Under the pieces are notes generated by a model. That model was not told the origin of the DNA and searched no databases. It worked only from the letters and a program-made list of their open reading frames with translations. Shown here one piece after another: positions 1 to 8,907 of a DNA stretch of 64,000 nucleotides; position 1 is the stretch's first letter; each line of letters opens with the position of its first letter. The DNA is from Rhodobacter xanthinilyticus (lineage in GTDB: Bacteria; Pseudomonadota; Alphaproteobacteria; Rhodobacterales; Rhodobacteraceae). The stretch is taken from the NCBI RefSeq assembly GCF_001856665.1, contig NZ_CP017781.1, positions 2,389,501 through 2,453,500 on the forward strand, given 5' to 3'. The translations under genes were made by a program, and so were the position numbers.

Positions 1-492
1 CCCGCCCTTCACCGCGCTCAGATGCTTGCGCACCAGATTGATCTCCGAAATCCGCGCGCCCGAGGCCAGAAGCGCCCCCGTCAGCGCCTGTTTCTCCGCC
101 AAACCCAGCCCCGGCGCCGGCGCACAGAGAAGCGCCGAGCCCCCGCCCGAGATCAGCGCCAGCACGAAATCCTCCGCGCCAAGCCCCCGCAAGAGCCCGA
201 GCATCCGCTCCGTCGCCGCCACCCCCGCCGCATCGGGGATCGGATGGCCCGCCTCGACGATCTCGATCCCCCGGCACGGCCGCGCATAGCCATAGCGCGT
301 GATCACCAGCCCCTCGCAAGGCCCCCAAGCCGCCTCGACGGCCTCGGCCATCCGCGCCGAAGCCTTGCCCGCGCCGACCACCACGACCCGGCCCCCCGGC
401 CGCGGCCCCAAAACCCGCGGCAAGACCCGCATCGGATCGGCCGCCGCCACCGCCGCGCCAAACATCGCCCGCAACAGGCCCTCTGCGTCCAT
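1..492 (-). CDS. Glycerate 2-kinase / hydroxypyruvate reductase-type protein (TtuD/GckA, MOFRL family), N-terminal part
   Basis: Reading the minus strand from the ATG at 492 gives 164 open codons that run off the left edge, so only the N-terminal part is present. The family phosphorylates D-glycerate to 2-phosphoglycerate in glyoxylate and serine-cycle metabolism, in the cytoplasm. Visible family features are the glycine-rich nucleotide motif VVVVGAGKAS (about residues 36-45), the HPIPDAAG segment and the ISGGGSALL loop (about residues 114-122). The family normally has about 420 residues. The next gene upstream is on the same strand but is separated by a hairpin, so it is probably transcribed separately. 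The family call is good; the exact substrate is inferred. Confidence 0.8.
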   Translation of the reverse strand, partial: MDAEGLLRAMFGAAVAAADPMRVLPRVLGPRPGGRVVVVGAGKASARMAEAVEAAWGPCEGLVITRYGYARPCRGIEIVEAGHPIPDAAGVAATERMLGLLRGLGAEDFVLALISGGGSALLCAPAPGLGLAEKQALTGALLASGARISEINLVRKHLSAVKGG

Positions 493-510
493 CTTGCCCC
501 CCATGCAAAC

Positions 511-530
511 GGGGGCCCCGAAAGGCCCCC
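511..530 (-). terminator. Hairpin after the 5'-nucleotidase gene
   Basis: GGGGGCC (511-517) and GGCCCCC (524-530) form a 7-bp stem around CCGAAA. It lies 20 bases past the stop of the 5'-nucleotidase gene. The T run expected of an intrinsic terminator is weak (GTTTGC follows on the minus strand), so this could be a terminator or only a 3' stabilising hairpin. Confidence 0.5.
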
Positions 531-549
531 GCAACCCGTTGAAAAGGCG

Positions 550-2130
550 TCACTTCACCGTGATGCGACCATCGAGAACCGGGCTATAGGGCCCGACCTT
601 GGCCAGATACTCCGCCGTGACATCGGCGAGATCGGGCCCGAAATCATAGGCCTTCATCCCCTCGGCATCGAACATCTTGAACCCGTCGCCACCGGTGCGG
701 ACATAGTTGTTCGTGACCACGCCATAGACCGCCTCGGGGTCGATCGGCGCCCAATCCTCGCCCGAGCGCACCATCACCTCCGAGATCCGCGCGCCCACCG
801 CGGCCGCCGGGTCGACGGTGTATTTCAGCCCCGCAACCTGCGCAAACCGCCCCGCGCCCTCCTCCATCTGGCTCGCGCCGTTTTCCAGCGCCGCAACGAT
901 GGTCGAGCCCTTGGCCTCAAAGGTCGAGAGCGTGTTCTGGAACGGCAGAACCGTGAGCACCTCGCCCATCGTCACCGGCCCCGCATCGATCGAGGCGCGC
1001 ACGCCGCCGCCGTTCTGGATCGCGATCGTCACGCCCTGATCCTTGACCCGGTCGAGCATCGCCTCGGCGATCAGATTGCCCATCGCGCATTCCTTCAGCC
1101 GGCAGTTCTCCCGCGCGCCGTCGATCTCGGCCGCGGCCTCCGCCACCACCTTCTCGCGCATCTCCTGCAACGGCTTGGCCAGCTCCGCCACCCGCGCCGC
1201 GACCGCCGCATCGGGCGTCACCGAGGCATCGAGCAAGATCGTGTCGCCCTTGGCCTCCTTCAGCACGCCCGCGTCGTCAAAGGTCAAAACCAGATGGCCG
1301 AGATATTTCGAATAGGCATAGGCCGACACCACCGGCACCGCGCCGACCATCGTCGGATAGGCCTCCGCCCCCTCCTCGGTGTTGGAAAAGAGCGTGTGCG
1401 AATGCCCGCCCACGACCGCATCGACCCCGGGCACCGCCGCGAGCGCCTTGTCCTTCACGAAGCCCGTATGCGTGAGCGCGATGATCTTCGTCACCCCCTC
1501 GGCCTCGAGCGCCGCCGCCTCCGCCGCAAGGCTGTCGGCCTCGGCCTGGAAGATCACATTCGGCCCGGGCGAGGAGGTCTCGACCGTATCGGTCGCGAGC
1601 GCCGAGATCACCCCGATCTTCTCGCCCCCCACCTCGAGCACCGCATGTTTGGCGACCTTGCCCTTCAGCTCGGCCGAGTTCGACAGATCGAGGTTGCCCG
1701 AAATGACAGGGAACTTGACCTTTTCGATGAAGGCGGCCAGCGCCGCCGGGCCGTCATCGAACTCATGGTTGCCGACAGCCATGGCATCATAGCCGATATC
1801 GGTCATGAACTCTGCCGTATCGGCGCCCTTGTAGGTCGTGTAAAACAGCGAGCCCTGGAACTGGTCGCCCGCATCGAGCACGATCACATGGCCGCCCTCG
1901 GCCGTGATCTGATCGCGCAGCTCGGCCACTTTCGCCGCCACCCGCGCGATGCCGCCAAAACATTTGCCCTCGGCCTCATCCTCGGCGCCACAGGTCGAAT
2001 CGTATTTGTTGATCGGCTCGATCCGGCTGTGCAGATCGTTGGTGTGCAGGATATGCAGCGTGTAATCGGCCGATGCCGCCCCGGCCGAAAGCGCCAAAAC
2101 GGCCGCCGAAGCGAGAAAACGAGCAATCAT
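550..2130 (-). CDS. Periplasmic 5'-nucleotidase / metallophosphoesterase (UshA family)
   Basis: The 526-residue protein starts at ATG 2130, behind a clear GGAGG and directly before a Sec signal peptide that ends near ASA (about residues 18-20). An upstream in-frame extension exists but would bury the signal. The metallophosphatase half shows LHTNDLHSRI, VLDAGDQFQGS, AVGNHEFDDG and GGHSHT, the dinuclear metal ligands of the family. The C-terminal half has the nucleotide-binding features IQNGGGVR and the late VTNNYVRTGGDG motif. The protein should hydrolyse extracellular 5'-nucleotides or UDP-sugars so that the nucleoside and phosphate can be salvaged. It is transcribed alone, with a hairpin after the stop. 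The family is certain; the substrate range is not. Confidence 0.9.
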   Translation of the reverse strand: MIARFLASAAVLALSAGAASADYTLHILHTNDLHSRIEPINKYDSTCGAEDEAEGKCFGGIARVAAKVAELRDQITAEGGHVIVLDAGDQFQGSLFYTTYKGADTAEFMTDIGYDAMAVGNHEFDDGPAALAAFIEKVKFPVISGNLDLSNSAELKGKVAKHAVLEVGGEKIGVISALATDTVETSSPGPNVIFQAEADSLAAEAAALEAEGVTKIIALTHTGFVKDKALAAVPGVDAVVGGHSHTLFSNTEEGAEAYPTMVGAVPVVSAYAYSKYLGHLVLTFDDAGVLKEAKGDTILLDASVTPDAAVAARVAELAKPLQEMREKVVAEAAAEIDGARENCRLKECAMGNLIAEAMLDRVKDQGVTIAIQNGGGVRASIDAGPVTMGEVLTVLPFQNTLSTFEAKGSTIVAALENGASQMEEGAGRFAQVAGLKYTVDPAAAVGARISEVMVRSGEDWAPIDPEAVYGVVTNNYVRTGGDGFKMFDAEGMKAYDFGPDLADVTAEYLAKVGPYSPVLDGRITVK

Positions 2131-2247
2131 GTAACCCTCCGGAAATTGAGATGGGCCCAGCTTGCGGGCAAGGCGCGCCGCTGTCAAAGCCCCTCTGCGC
2201 CGATCGGCGGGATTGACCAATCCCCGGGCAAAAGGCATGTGAGAGCG

Positions 2248-2586
2248 ATGCTGATCTATAAAATCCTCCGCCGCCCCGAATGGGATGCCCTCCGCGCCGT
2301 CGGTTTCACCCTCGGCGCCCCCGTCGATCTGGCCGATGGCTTCATCCATTTCTCGACCGCCGCCCAGGCGCCCGAGACCGCCGCGAAACATTTCGCGGGC
2401 GTGGCCGATCTGGTTCTGGCCGCGGTCGAGGCCGAGGCGCTCGGCCCCGAGCTGAAATGGGAGGTCTCGCGCGGCGGCGCCCTCTTCCCGCATCTCTACC
2501 GCCCGCTCACGCTCACCGAGGTCGTGCAGGTCCATGATCTGCCGCTCGGGCCCGCGGGCCATATCTTCCCGGAGGCCCTGCAATGA
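2248..2586 (+). CDS. DUF952 domain protein
   Basis: This is a 112-residue cytoplasmic protein of the DUF952 family, whose biochemical role is unknown. Characteristic segments are the N-terminal [20 protein letters not shown] (about residues 32-40) and the [19 protein letters not shown] stretch near residues 70-90. The ATG at 2248 was chosen because it gives the normal family length and follows a short GAGAG. The stop overlaps the pyrD start in an ATGA arrangement, so the two genes are translationally coupled. This pairing with pyrD is common in related bacteria as far as I recall. No function is proposed. Confidence 0.85.
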   Translation: MLIYKILRRPEWDALRAVGFTLGAPVDLADGFIHFSTAAQAPETAAKHFAGVADLVLAAVEAEALGPELKWEVSRGGALFPHLYRPLTLTEVVQVHDLPLGPAGHIFPEALQ

Positions 2587-3641
2587 CCCCGTTCGAACGC
2601 GCAGGCCTTGCGCTGATGCACCGCTTCGACCCGGAAACCGCCCATGGGCTCTCGATCCGCGCGCTGCGGGCGGGGCTCGCGCCGCTGCCCGGCCCGGTCA
2701 GCTCGGCGCGGCTCGCGACCGAGCTCGCGGGGCTGGCGCTGCCCAACCCGGTCGGGCTTGCCGCGGGCTTTGACAAGAACGCCGAGGCGCTCGCGCAGCT
2801 GATGCGCGCGGGCTTTGGCTTTCTCGAGGTTGGCGCCGCGACGCCGCGCGCCCAGCCCGGCAACCCCAAGCCCCGGCTTTGGCGCCTGACCGAGGATCGC
2901 GCCGCGATCAACCGGTTTGGCTTCAACAATCAGGGCATGGCCCCGATCACCGCCCGCCTCGCCGCGCGCCCGGCGGGGATCCCGGTCGGGCTCAACCTCG
3001 GCGCCAACAAGGATAGCGCCGACCGCGCCGCCGATTTCGCGACCGTGCTGCGCCACGCGGGCCCGCATCTCGATTTCGCGACCGTGAACGTCAGCTCCCC
3101 CAATACCGAAAAGCTGCGCGATCTGCAGGGCAAGGAGGCGCTCGCCGCGCTCCTCGCCGGGGTGATGGCCGCGCGCGCCGAGCTCGCCCGCCCGATCCCG
3201 GTGTTCCTCAAGATCGCCCCCGATCTGAGCCCCGCCGAGATCGAGGAGATCGCCGAGGTTGCGCTCGGCTCGGGCCTCGACGGGATCATCGCGACGAACA
3301 CCACGCTCTCGCGCGAAGGTTTGAAAAGTGCAAATGCGGGCCAACAGGGCGGGCTTTCGGGCGCGCCATTGTTCGAAAAGTCCACGCGCGTGCTCGCACA
3401 ACTCTCGCGTCTGACGGCCGGGAAACTGCCGCTGATCGGGGTCGGCGGCATCGCCACCGCCGAGCAGGCCTATGAAAAGATCCGCGCCGGCGCCTCGGCC
3501 GTGCAGATCTATACCGCGATGGTCTATGGCGGGCTCTCGCTCGCCGCCGAGATCGCGCGCGGGCTCGACGCGCTTTTGGTCCGCGATGGCTTCGGCTCGG
3601 TCGCGCAGGCGGTGGGCACAGGGCGCGACAAATGGCTCTGA
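2583..3641 (+). CDS. pyrD: Dihydroorotate dehydrogenase (quinone), class 2
   Basis: The 352-residue enzyme oxidises dihydroorotate to orotate at the inner membrane and passes electrons from FMN to the quinone pool, the fourth step of pyrimidine synthesis. Class 2 features are the N-terminal amphipathic extension, NRFGFNNQG (about residues 110-118), VNVSSPNT with the class 2 catalytic serine (about residues 168-175), [10 protein letters not shown], and the phosphate-binding GVGGI (about residue 285). Its length matches the family. It overlaps DUF952 by 4 bases and the next gene by 10 bases, so the three genes form one operon. High confidence. Confidence 0.95.
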   Translation: MTPFERAGLALMHRFDPETAHGLSIRALRAGLAPLPGPVSSARLATELAGLALPNPVGLAAGFDKNAEALAQLMRAGFGFLEVGAATPRAQPGNPKPRLWRLTEDRAAINRFGFNNQGMAPITARLAARPAGIPVGLNLGANKDSADRAADFATVLRHAGPHLDFATVNVSSPNTEKLRDLQGKEALAALLAGVMAARAELARPIPVFLKIAPDLSPAEIEEIAEVALGSGLDGIIATNTTLSREGLKSANAGQQGGLSGAPLFEKSTRVLAQLSRLTAGKLPLIGVGGIATAEQAYEKIRAGASAVQIYTAMVYGGLSLAAEIARGLDALLVRDGFGSVAQAVGTGRDKWL

Positions 3642-3970
3642 CGATCTGGCACAATCCGCGCTGCTCGAAATCGCGCCAAACGCTCGCGCTCTTGCAAGAG
3701 CATGGCGCGGCGCCCGAGGTGCGGCTTTACCTCGAAACCCCACCCAGCCGGGCCGAGCTCGCGGCGGCACTCGCGCGTCTTAACGCGCCCGCCGAGGCGC
3801 TGGTGCGCTGGAAAGAGGCCGCCGAGGCGGGCCTTGCGCGCGACGCGAGCGAGGACGAGATCCTCGACGCGCTGGCCGCCAGGCCGCGGCTGATCGAGCG
3901 CCCGCTCGTGCTCAGCGAGACCGCCGCGCGGCTCGGCCGCCCGCCCGAGGCCGTGCTCGCGCTGCTCTGA
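3632..3970 (+). CDS. ArsC-family (glutaredoxin-linked arsenate reductase-like) protein
   Basis: A 112-residue thioredoxin-fold protein with the ArsC signature HNPRCSKSR at residues 7-15, where Cys11 is the expected catalytic cysteine. It also has [12 protein letters not shown], which carries the family's late arginine. ArsC enzymes reduce arsenate to arsenite with glutathione and glutaredoxin, but many short chromosomal members (YfgD/ArsC-like) have no proven arsenic role. No arsR, arsB or acr3 gene is nearby, so resistance is not implied. The gene overlaps the end of pyrD by 10 bases and ends one base before the convergent exonuclease gene. Confidence 0.85.
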   Translation: MALTIWHNPRCSKSRQTLALLQEHGAAPEVRLYLETPPSRAELAAALARLNAPAEALVRWKEAAEAGLARDASEDEILDALAARPRLIERPLVLSETAARLGRPPEAVLALL

Positions 3971-6064
3971 TCAGCCGTTCAGATCCTTGATCAGCCGCCC
4001 GTGCTTGCGCACCTCGGCCACCACATCGCCAAAGGTCGCCAGCCCGCGCGCCTTCAAGGCCGGCATCAGCTTGAGAAACGCATCCGCCGTCGCCACCGTA
4101 TCGCCGATCGCGGTGTGGCGCGCCTCCTCGGGGATGGTGATGCCGAGCCGATGGGTCAGCGCGTCGAGGCTATGGGTTTCGGATTGGCCGAAGACCACCG
4201 CCGAGAGCAGCACCGTGTCGAGGATCGGGTTGTCGAAATTGAGCCCGATGGCGAGTTCCTTGCGCCGCAGGAACTCCATATCGAAGGGCGCGTTATGCGC
4301 GACCAGCACCGCGCCTTCCACGAATTTGTGGAACCGCCGACCGACATCCACAATATCCGGGGCGTCCTCGACCATCGCATCGGAGATCCCGTGGATCTCG
4401 GTCGAGGCCGGCGGGATCCGCCGCCCGGGGTTGACGAGCGTGTCGAAGACCTCGCTCTCGACGCGCCGGCCGTTCACGATCCGCACCGCGGCGATCTGCA
4501 CGATCTCGTCGCCCTCCGAGGGCAAAAGCCCCGTCGTTTCGGTATCGAAGACGACATAGGTGAGCCGCTCGAGCGGGGTTGCGGCGAATTCCGCCTCGCG
4601 CGATTGGCCGAGCAGGTCGAAATCATAGACCACCTTGCGCGGCACCGGTTTCGGGCGCTTGACCGAGCGGCGCGCCTCGCGCAGCGGGATGCACAGCCGC
4701 GCGCGCCCCTCGCCAAGCCGCTCGGGCCAGATTTCGCTGGCATGGCTGACCAGCACGCTGCGCCCGGTGACACCGGCAAGCCCGGTCTCGAGCGGCGCAT
4801 CGAGCCAGCGCTCGAGCGCGCCGATCGCGACCGGCGCGCCGGTCCATTCGAGCGCGATCATCGCCCCCGCGCCATCCTCGGAAATCTCGAGACGCAGGTC
4901 GCTCCGACCCTCGAGCCGCGCCGCGAGGCCGGCCAAAAGCGCAACCATTTCAAAGCCTTCGCAGCGAAGCATCAAGGGCGCGGCGACCGCGAGCAGCGCC
5001 CCCCCCTCGGCCTCGACCCGCGCGCGCACCGCCTCGCCGAGATCGGAGGCCCGGATCATCGCGAGCGGCCACCAATCGGCGCGGTTCTGCTCGTGGCGCT
5101 CGAAGAGCGTGTGGATCGCCTGCGCGAGATGGGCGGCCTCGCTGCGCGCGGCCTCGCGCACCCGATCGCGCGCGGCGCCCGTCGGGCCGTCATCGGCGGT
5201 CAGCACCCCAGTGAGCGATTGCAGCGCCGCCGCAGGCCGGCGGATCCGGTCGAAAAGCTCATCCATCAGCTGCTCGCGGCTCGCATGCGCGCGCATGTCG
5301 CCCGAGACATCGCGCAAGGTCAGCACATAGCCCGGCCGCGCGGTCAGATGATGATCCTCGCCCTCCGACAAAAGCCGCATCCGCGCGGCAAGCACCTTGC
5401 CGTCGGCGGTGGTGGCGCAGAGCAGATCCGAGGCCGCATCCGGGTCGTCGGTCTCGATCAGCCGCGCATAGGCGTGGGAAATCGGCGGCTGGTGGAGGTA
5501 ATCGAACACCCGCCGATCAAGCCCGGGCGCATGGGCGCCGCCGAGAAGATCAACCGCCTGGCCGTTGTAGAAAACGAGCTGATGATCGGCCGTGCACAGC
5601 AGCACGCCGACCGGCACATCCGACAGGAGCGCCTCGAGCCGCTCCTTCTCGCGCGCAAGGCGGGTGGTTTCGCGCTGCACCGCCTCGGTGAGCGCCGAGC
5701 GGGTCTCGGCCAGATGCTGCGTCACCGCCGCCGCCGCCGGGGCGAGATCGCCCAAGTAGCGCCCGGCGGTCTGGTCGAGCTCGGCCACCACCTCGGCATG
5801 GGTGCGCGCGCGCATCCCCCCGGCGAGCCGCTCGATCGGCTTGGCGACGTTTTCGTCGAAGAGGAACCAGACCGCGACGACGAGGCCGAAGATCACGAAG
5901 CCCGCCACCGTGCCGCCGATCAGGAAACCGTCGAGCAGATCGGGCTCGCCGAGCTTGGTGTAACCATAGACGAGCCCCGCCACGAGCGCGGCGACATTGC
6001 CAAGCGCGAGCGCGGCGAAGAACAGGAAGATACGCAGCCGCAGGCTCAGACCGGCGAGGCTCAT
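3971..6064 (-). CDS. Membrane sensor-like protein fused to a DEDDh 3'-5' exonuclease (DnaQ-like)
   Basis: This 697-residue protein joins modules that rarely go together. There are two N-terminal membrane helices (about residues 8-28 and 44-68), then a HAMP/coiled-coil stretch and a PAS-like domain (about residues 150-250). Next comes a histidine-kinase-like region whose phosphoacceptor helix reads FDRIRRPAAAL without the usual His. A C-terminal DnaQ-type exonuclease (about residues 500-690) has Exo I FDTETTG, Exo II AHNAPFDMEFL and Exo III HTAIGDTVATAD, so the DEDDh active site looks intact. It overlaps the receiver gene upstream by 4 bases. The neighbours (symporter, CBS regulator, acs) suggest acetate-related signalling, but no such role is shown here. 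Confidence 0.85.
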   Translation of the reverse strand: MSLAGLSLRLRIFLFFAALALGNVAALVAGLVYGYTKLGEPDLLDGFLIGGTVAGFVIFGLVVAVWFLFDENVAKPIERLAGGMRARTHAEVVAELDQTAGRYLGDLAPAAAAVTQHLAETRSALTEAVQRETTRLAREKERLEALLSDVPVGVLLCTADHQLVFYNGQAVDLLGGAHAPGLDRRVFDYLHQPPISHAYARLIETDDPDAASDLLCATTADGKVLAARMRLLSEGEDHHLTARPGYVLTLRDVSGDMRAHASREQLMDELFDRIRRPAAALQSLTGVLTADDGPTGAARDRVREAARSEAAHLAQAIHTLFERHEQNRADWWPLAMIRASDLGEAVRARVEAEGGALLAVAAPLMLRCEGFEMVALLAGLAARLEGRSDLRLEISEDGAGAMIALEWTGAPVAIGALERWLDAPLETGLAGVTGRSVLVSHASEIWPERLGEGRARLCIPLREARRSVKRPKPVPRKVVYDFDLLGQSREAEFAATPLERLTYVVFDTETTGLLPSEGDEIVQIAAVRIVNGRRVESEVFDTLVNPGRRIPPASTEIHGISDAMVEDAPDIVDVGRRFHKFVEGAVLVAHNAPFDMEFLRRKELAIGLNFDNPILDTVLLSAVVFGQSETHSLDALTHRLGITIPEEARHTAIGDTVATADAFLKLMPALKARGLATFGDVVAEVRKHGRLIKDLNG

Positions 6065-6459
6065 GGCGTCGCCCCCGCTTCGAGCAATCTGTGAACTTCT
6101 TCCCGCAACTCCTTGAGCTCAAAGGGTTTCGCGATAAAGCCATCGGCCCCGAGCGCGAGCCCCTTGCGCCGCTCCATCGCCGAGCCGCGCGCGGTCATCA
6201 GCAAGATCTTCACCCCCGCGAGCCCGCGGTCGGCGCGCACCTCCTGGCAGATCTCATAGCCCGAGACCTCCGGCAGCATGACGTCGAGCAACACCAGATC
6301 GGGCCGCGTGTCGCGGATCCGCTCGAGCGCCCCCGCGCCCGAGGCGATCCGGTCGTGCTCATAGCCCTCGCGGCTCATCAGGTAGTCGAGTGCGATCGCG
6401 ATATTGTCCTCATCCTCCACAATGAGAACCCGCGGCTTGCTCCCCCCAGCCATACTCAT
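6061..6459 (-). CDS. Stand-alone response-regulator receiver
   Basis: A 132-residue single receiver domain with no output domain. It has the acidic pair in VLIVEDEDN (about residues 11-19), the phosphoacceptor Asp in LVLLDVMLPE, the switch Thr in LLMTARG, and Lys in KPFELKEL. It sits between a small membrane protein gene and the exonuclease fusion, overlapping both by 4 bases, so it is co-translated with them. In the acetate-switch loci of other proteobacteria a receiver protein controls acs, but those carry a DNA-binding domain and this one does not. It probably acts by protein contact, perhaps on the sensor-like exonuclease. Confidence 0.9.
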   Translation of the reverse strand: MSMAGGSKPRVLIVEDEDNIAIALDYLMSREGYEHDRIASGAGALERIRDTRPDLVLLDVMLPEVSGYEICQEVRADRGLAGVKILLMTARGSAMERRKGLALGADGFIAKPFELKELREEVHRLLEAGATP

Positions 6460-6983
6460 CCTCCCATACAGGCGGCCTTCAACCCCGCATCATCGGCCTC
6501 GAGCGGCACCCAGGCGCCGGCCGTCAGCGCGCCATCGGGCCCGATCGTGGCGCCGTCGAGCAGATCCGCCCGCGCGCCCTTGGTGCAATCCCACGCCACC
6601 GGCACGGTCTGCACCGGCGCCCAGCGTTGCAGCAAGATCAGCTTGCCCGAAACGATCCCCGGCGCGACCTGCACCAGCTCGCGCCGGTCGAGCGCGATCG
6701 CGCGGGTGGTGATCGGCACGAGATAGGTCCAGGGCCGCCAGCCCATGCTCTGCTCGACCGAGCGCAGCACCACGACCTCGGCCGGAAGCCCCGCCCGCAG
6801 CCGCGAGAACCACGCATATTCGCCCCAGATCGTCACGCCCAGCATCGCAAGCCCCGCCGCCGCCGGCATCACCCAGCGCGGAAACACCACGCCAAGCGCC
6901 TTTTTCGCCGCATGGCGCGCGGCAAACACGATGATCAGCGCGAACAGGCCCGCTGCGAACATCGTGATGAAATCATTGGTCAT
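6456..6983 (-). CDS. Small membrane-anchored protein of unknown function
   Basis: The protein has 175 residues with two predicted membrane helices near the N-terminus (about residues 6-22 and 36-55). A soluble, probably periplasmic, domain of about 115 residues follows, containing two cysteines (VAWDCTKGA and the C-terminal CMGG). I do not recognise the family. It lies between the CBS/DUF294 regulator gene (9-base gap) and the receiver (4-base overlap), so it belongs to the acetate-locus operon. The conserved position suggests a partner of the sensor-like exonuclease; this is inference. Confidence 0.7.
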   Translation of the reverse strand: MTNDFITMFAAGLFALIIVFAARHAAKKALGVVFPRWVMPAAAGLAMLGVTIWGEYAWFSRLRAGLPAEVVVLRSVEQSMGWRPWTYLVPITTRAIALDRRELVQVAPGIVSGKLILLQRWAPVQTVPVAWDCTKGARADLLDGATIGPDGALTAGAWVPLEADDAGLKAACMGG

Positions 6984-6992
6984 TTTCTATCC

Positions 6993-8819
6993 TCAGCTCA
7001 CCACGCCCTTGCCGTGACCGATCGCCGATTGCATCGTGCGCACGACGACGAAGGCGTCGCGCAGATGGGAGCGCTCGAAATCCGACAGATCGGACGGGGC
7101 GAGATAATTGTCGGGTTTACGCCCGGATTTGATCAGATGCGACTGGTTTTCGAGCCGCATCGTGGCGATCAGATCATAGGCCTCGATCAGATCGCGCGCG
7201 CCCGAGGCGGAGATGATCCCGTGCTCCTCGGCGCCCAGAAGCCGCGCGCGGGTATTGGCGGCGCTGAGCTGGCCCTTGAGCGCATAGACGCGCGCCAGAT
7301 CCGCCACCGGCACGACGCCGTTGTGTTTCATGTCGATATGGTTGCGATGCTCGCCCGAGCGGATCGTGGCAAAGCCGCGCAAAAGCCCGAGCGGCGGGGT
7401 ATGTTTGAGCGAATTCGAGATCATATGCGCGGTGAAGATCGAATTGCGCGCCGCGAGATCGAGGGTTTCGGCCTGCAGATCCTGGAAGAGCCGCAGCCCC
7501 GTGCCGCCGATCGGGCGCAGGTCGAACATCACCGAGGCGAGCATCTGCGCCTCCGGGCTCGGGGTGTTGATCCAGCCCTGGAAATAGTCGCGCCAGACCC
7601 GCACGGGCTGGCACCAGCGCTCGGCGGTGGCCATCATGTCGCCCGGGCAATAGACATAGCCGCAATCGTTGAGCCCGTCGGAGACGATTTTCGCGAAAGC
7701 GCGGAAATAGGCCATGTCGTTTTCGGTGGCGCTGTCATCGAGGATCAGGCAGTTGTCCTGATCCGAGACGCCGGTCTGTTCCTGGCGGCCCTGGCTGCCG
7801 CAGGCGAGCCACAGATAGGGCACCGGCGGCGCGCCAAGCTCGCGCTCGGCCATCACCAGGAGCCGGCGGGTGACCGCATCGGCGATATCGGTGATCAGCC
7901 GGGTGACGACCTCATGGCTCTGATGCCCGCCGACGAGCTGCACGAGAAGCTGCGGGATCCGCGCGGTGACGGCGGCCATTTCGGCGACGGTTTCCGAGGA
8001 GACCACATCGCGGATCAAGACCGCCGAGGAGACCGCCTGGAAGCGGGTCAGGTCGGTCTGGGTGATCATGCCGGCGAATTTGCCGCCCTCGGTGATCGGC
8101 AGATGGCCGATGCGCCGCTCGAGCATGATATGCAGGATATCGGAGCCGAGCGCGGTGGGCGGCAGCGAGACCGGGTCGGCGGTCATCACCTCGGCGACCG
8201 GGGTGGCCAGATCGCGCCCCTCGGCGAGCACCTTGTTGGACAGATCGCGCACCGTGACGATGCCGAGGAGCCGCTCCTCGGGGTCGACGATGCCGAGCGA
8301 GGAGACATGCGCATCGCGCATCAACTGCGCGGCCTCGAGCACCGAGGCGCCCGGCCCGCAGGAGAGCGGCTTGCGCGCGATCAGATCGGCGACCTTCTGG
8401 GTGGCGATATCGTTGGTCACGCGGTCGCCGCGGGTGCGGGTGAAGAAGCGCGAAAACGCCGGGAAGGTCTCGTTGAGATATTTGAACGTGGGCGCGGGCA
8501 GCACGAGGATGATCGAATCCTCGGTCGCCCTGGCCTGGGTCACGGCGATGCCGCCGCGCATCAAGCCGCGCTCGCCAAAGCTGTTGCGGGGCCCGAGAAG
8601 CGAGACCAGCCCGCCGTTGCCATCGGTGATCTCCACCGCGCCCTGCTTGATCAGGTAAAGCCCGCCGATCGGCGCGTCGAAGACATAGATCAGCGAATTC
8701 GACTTGAATTCCATGCGGCGGAAGGAACGGGCGACCGACGCCAGCTCGTCACGCGGCAGGGTATCATAGGGGTGGACGCTTTCGAGAAAGGCGGTGATGG
8801 CTTGAATATCGGCGTCCAT
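6993..8819 (-). CDS. Cyclic-nucleotide-binding / CBS / DUF294 nucleotidyltransferase-like regulator
   Basis: The 608-residue cytoplasmic protein has four parts in order: a cNMP-binding-type beta barrel (about residues 15-130, with GLYLIKQGAVEI and FGERGLM), two CBS repeats (about residues 155-280), a DUF294 nucleotidyltransferase-like domain with WLACGSQGRQEQ and DQDN (about residues 330-400), and the DUF294 C-terminal helical domain. ATG 8819 follows GGAGAG; the longer upstream reading frame is antisense to nothing useful and lacks homology. It lies 88 bases after the symporter gene. Proteins of this build are regularly found next to VC_2705-type symporters and are thought to tune the transporter or its signalling. 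Confidence 0.88.
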   Translation of the reverse strand: MDADIQAITAFLESVHPYDTLPRDELASVARSFRRMEFKSNSLIYVFDAPIGGLYLIKQGAVEITDGNGGLVSLLGPRNSFGERGLMRGGIAVTQARATEDSIILVLPAPTFKYLNETFPAFSRFFTRTRGDRVTNDIATQKVADLIARKPLSCGPGASVLEAAQLMRDAHVSSLGIVDPEERLLGIVTVRDLSNKVLAEGRDLATPVAEVMTADPVSLPPTALGSDILHIMLERRIGHLPITEGGKFAGMITQTDLTRFQAVSSAVLIRDVVSSETVAEMAAVTARIPQLLVQLVGGHQSHEVVTRLITDIADAVTRRLLVMAERELGAPPVPYLWLACGSQGRQEQTGVSDQDNCLILDDSATENDMAYFRAFAKIVSDGLNDCGYVYCPGDMMATAERWCQPVRVWRDYFQGWINTPSPEAQMLASVMFDLRPIGGTGLRLFQDLQAETLDLAARNSIFTAHMISNSLKHTPPLGLLRGFATIRSGEHRNHIDMKHNGVVPVADLARVYALKGQLSAANTRARLLGAEEHGIISASGARDLIEAYDLIATMRLENQSHLIKSGRKPDNYLAPSDLSDFERSHLRDAFVVVRTMQSAIGHGKGVVS

Positions 8820-8907
8820 GGAACTCTCCCCGGGAAGGGGGGCCGCCCTTGGGGGCGACCCGGATCTTGAAGGGGGCGGAGCCGGAGCCCCGCCCGCAGC
8901 CCGGGCC

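Noticed and set aside
22-2247. Very long plus-strand frame before the DUF952 gene
   Set aside because: It is antisense to the glycerate kinase and 5'-nucleotidase genes, is Arg/His/Pro-rich in the way typical of shadow frames in GC-rich DNA, and only its last 112 codons match a family.
3632-3970. An arsenic-resistance locus
   Set aside because: The ArsC-like gene is alone between pyrD and the exonuclease; without arsR or an arsenite exporter the resistance role is not supported.
4001-6094. 697-codon plus-strand frame opposite the exonuclease fusion
   Set aside because: Antisense shadow with no recognisable domain; the minus strand has clear exonuclease, PAS and membrane features.
6627-8870. 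747-codon plus-strand frame
   Set aside because: Antisense to the cNMP/CBS/DUF294 gene; composition is a mirror of it and no family is visible. The same holds for other long frames such as 8818-11220, 11485-13899, 14734-17217, 18363-20396, 21487-23703, 25206-27956, 34339-36996 and 46422-48770.
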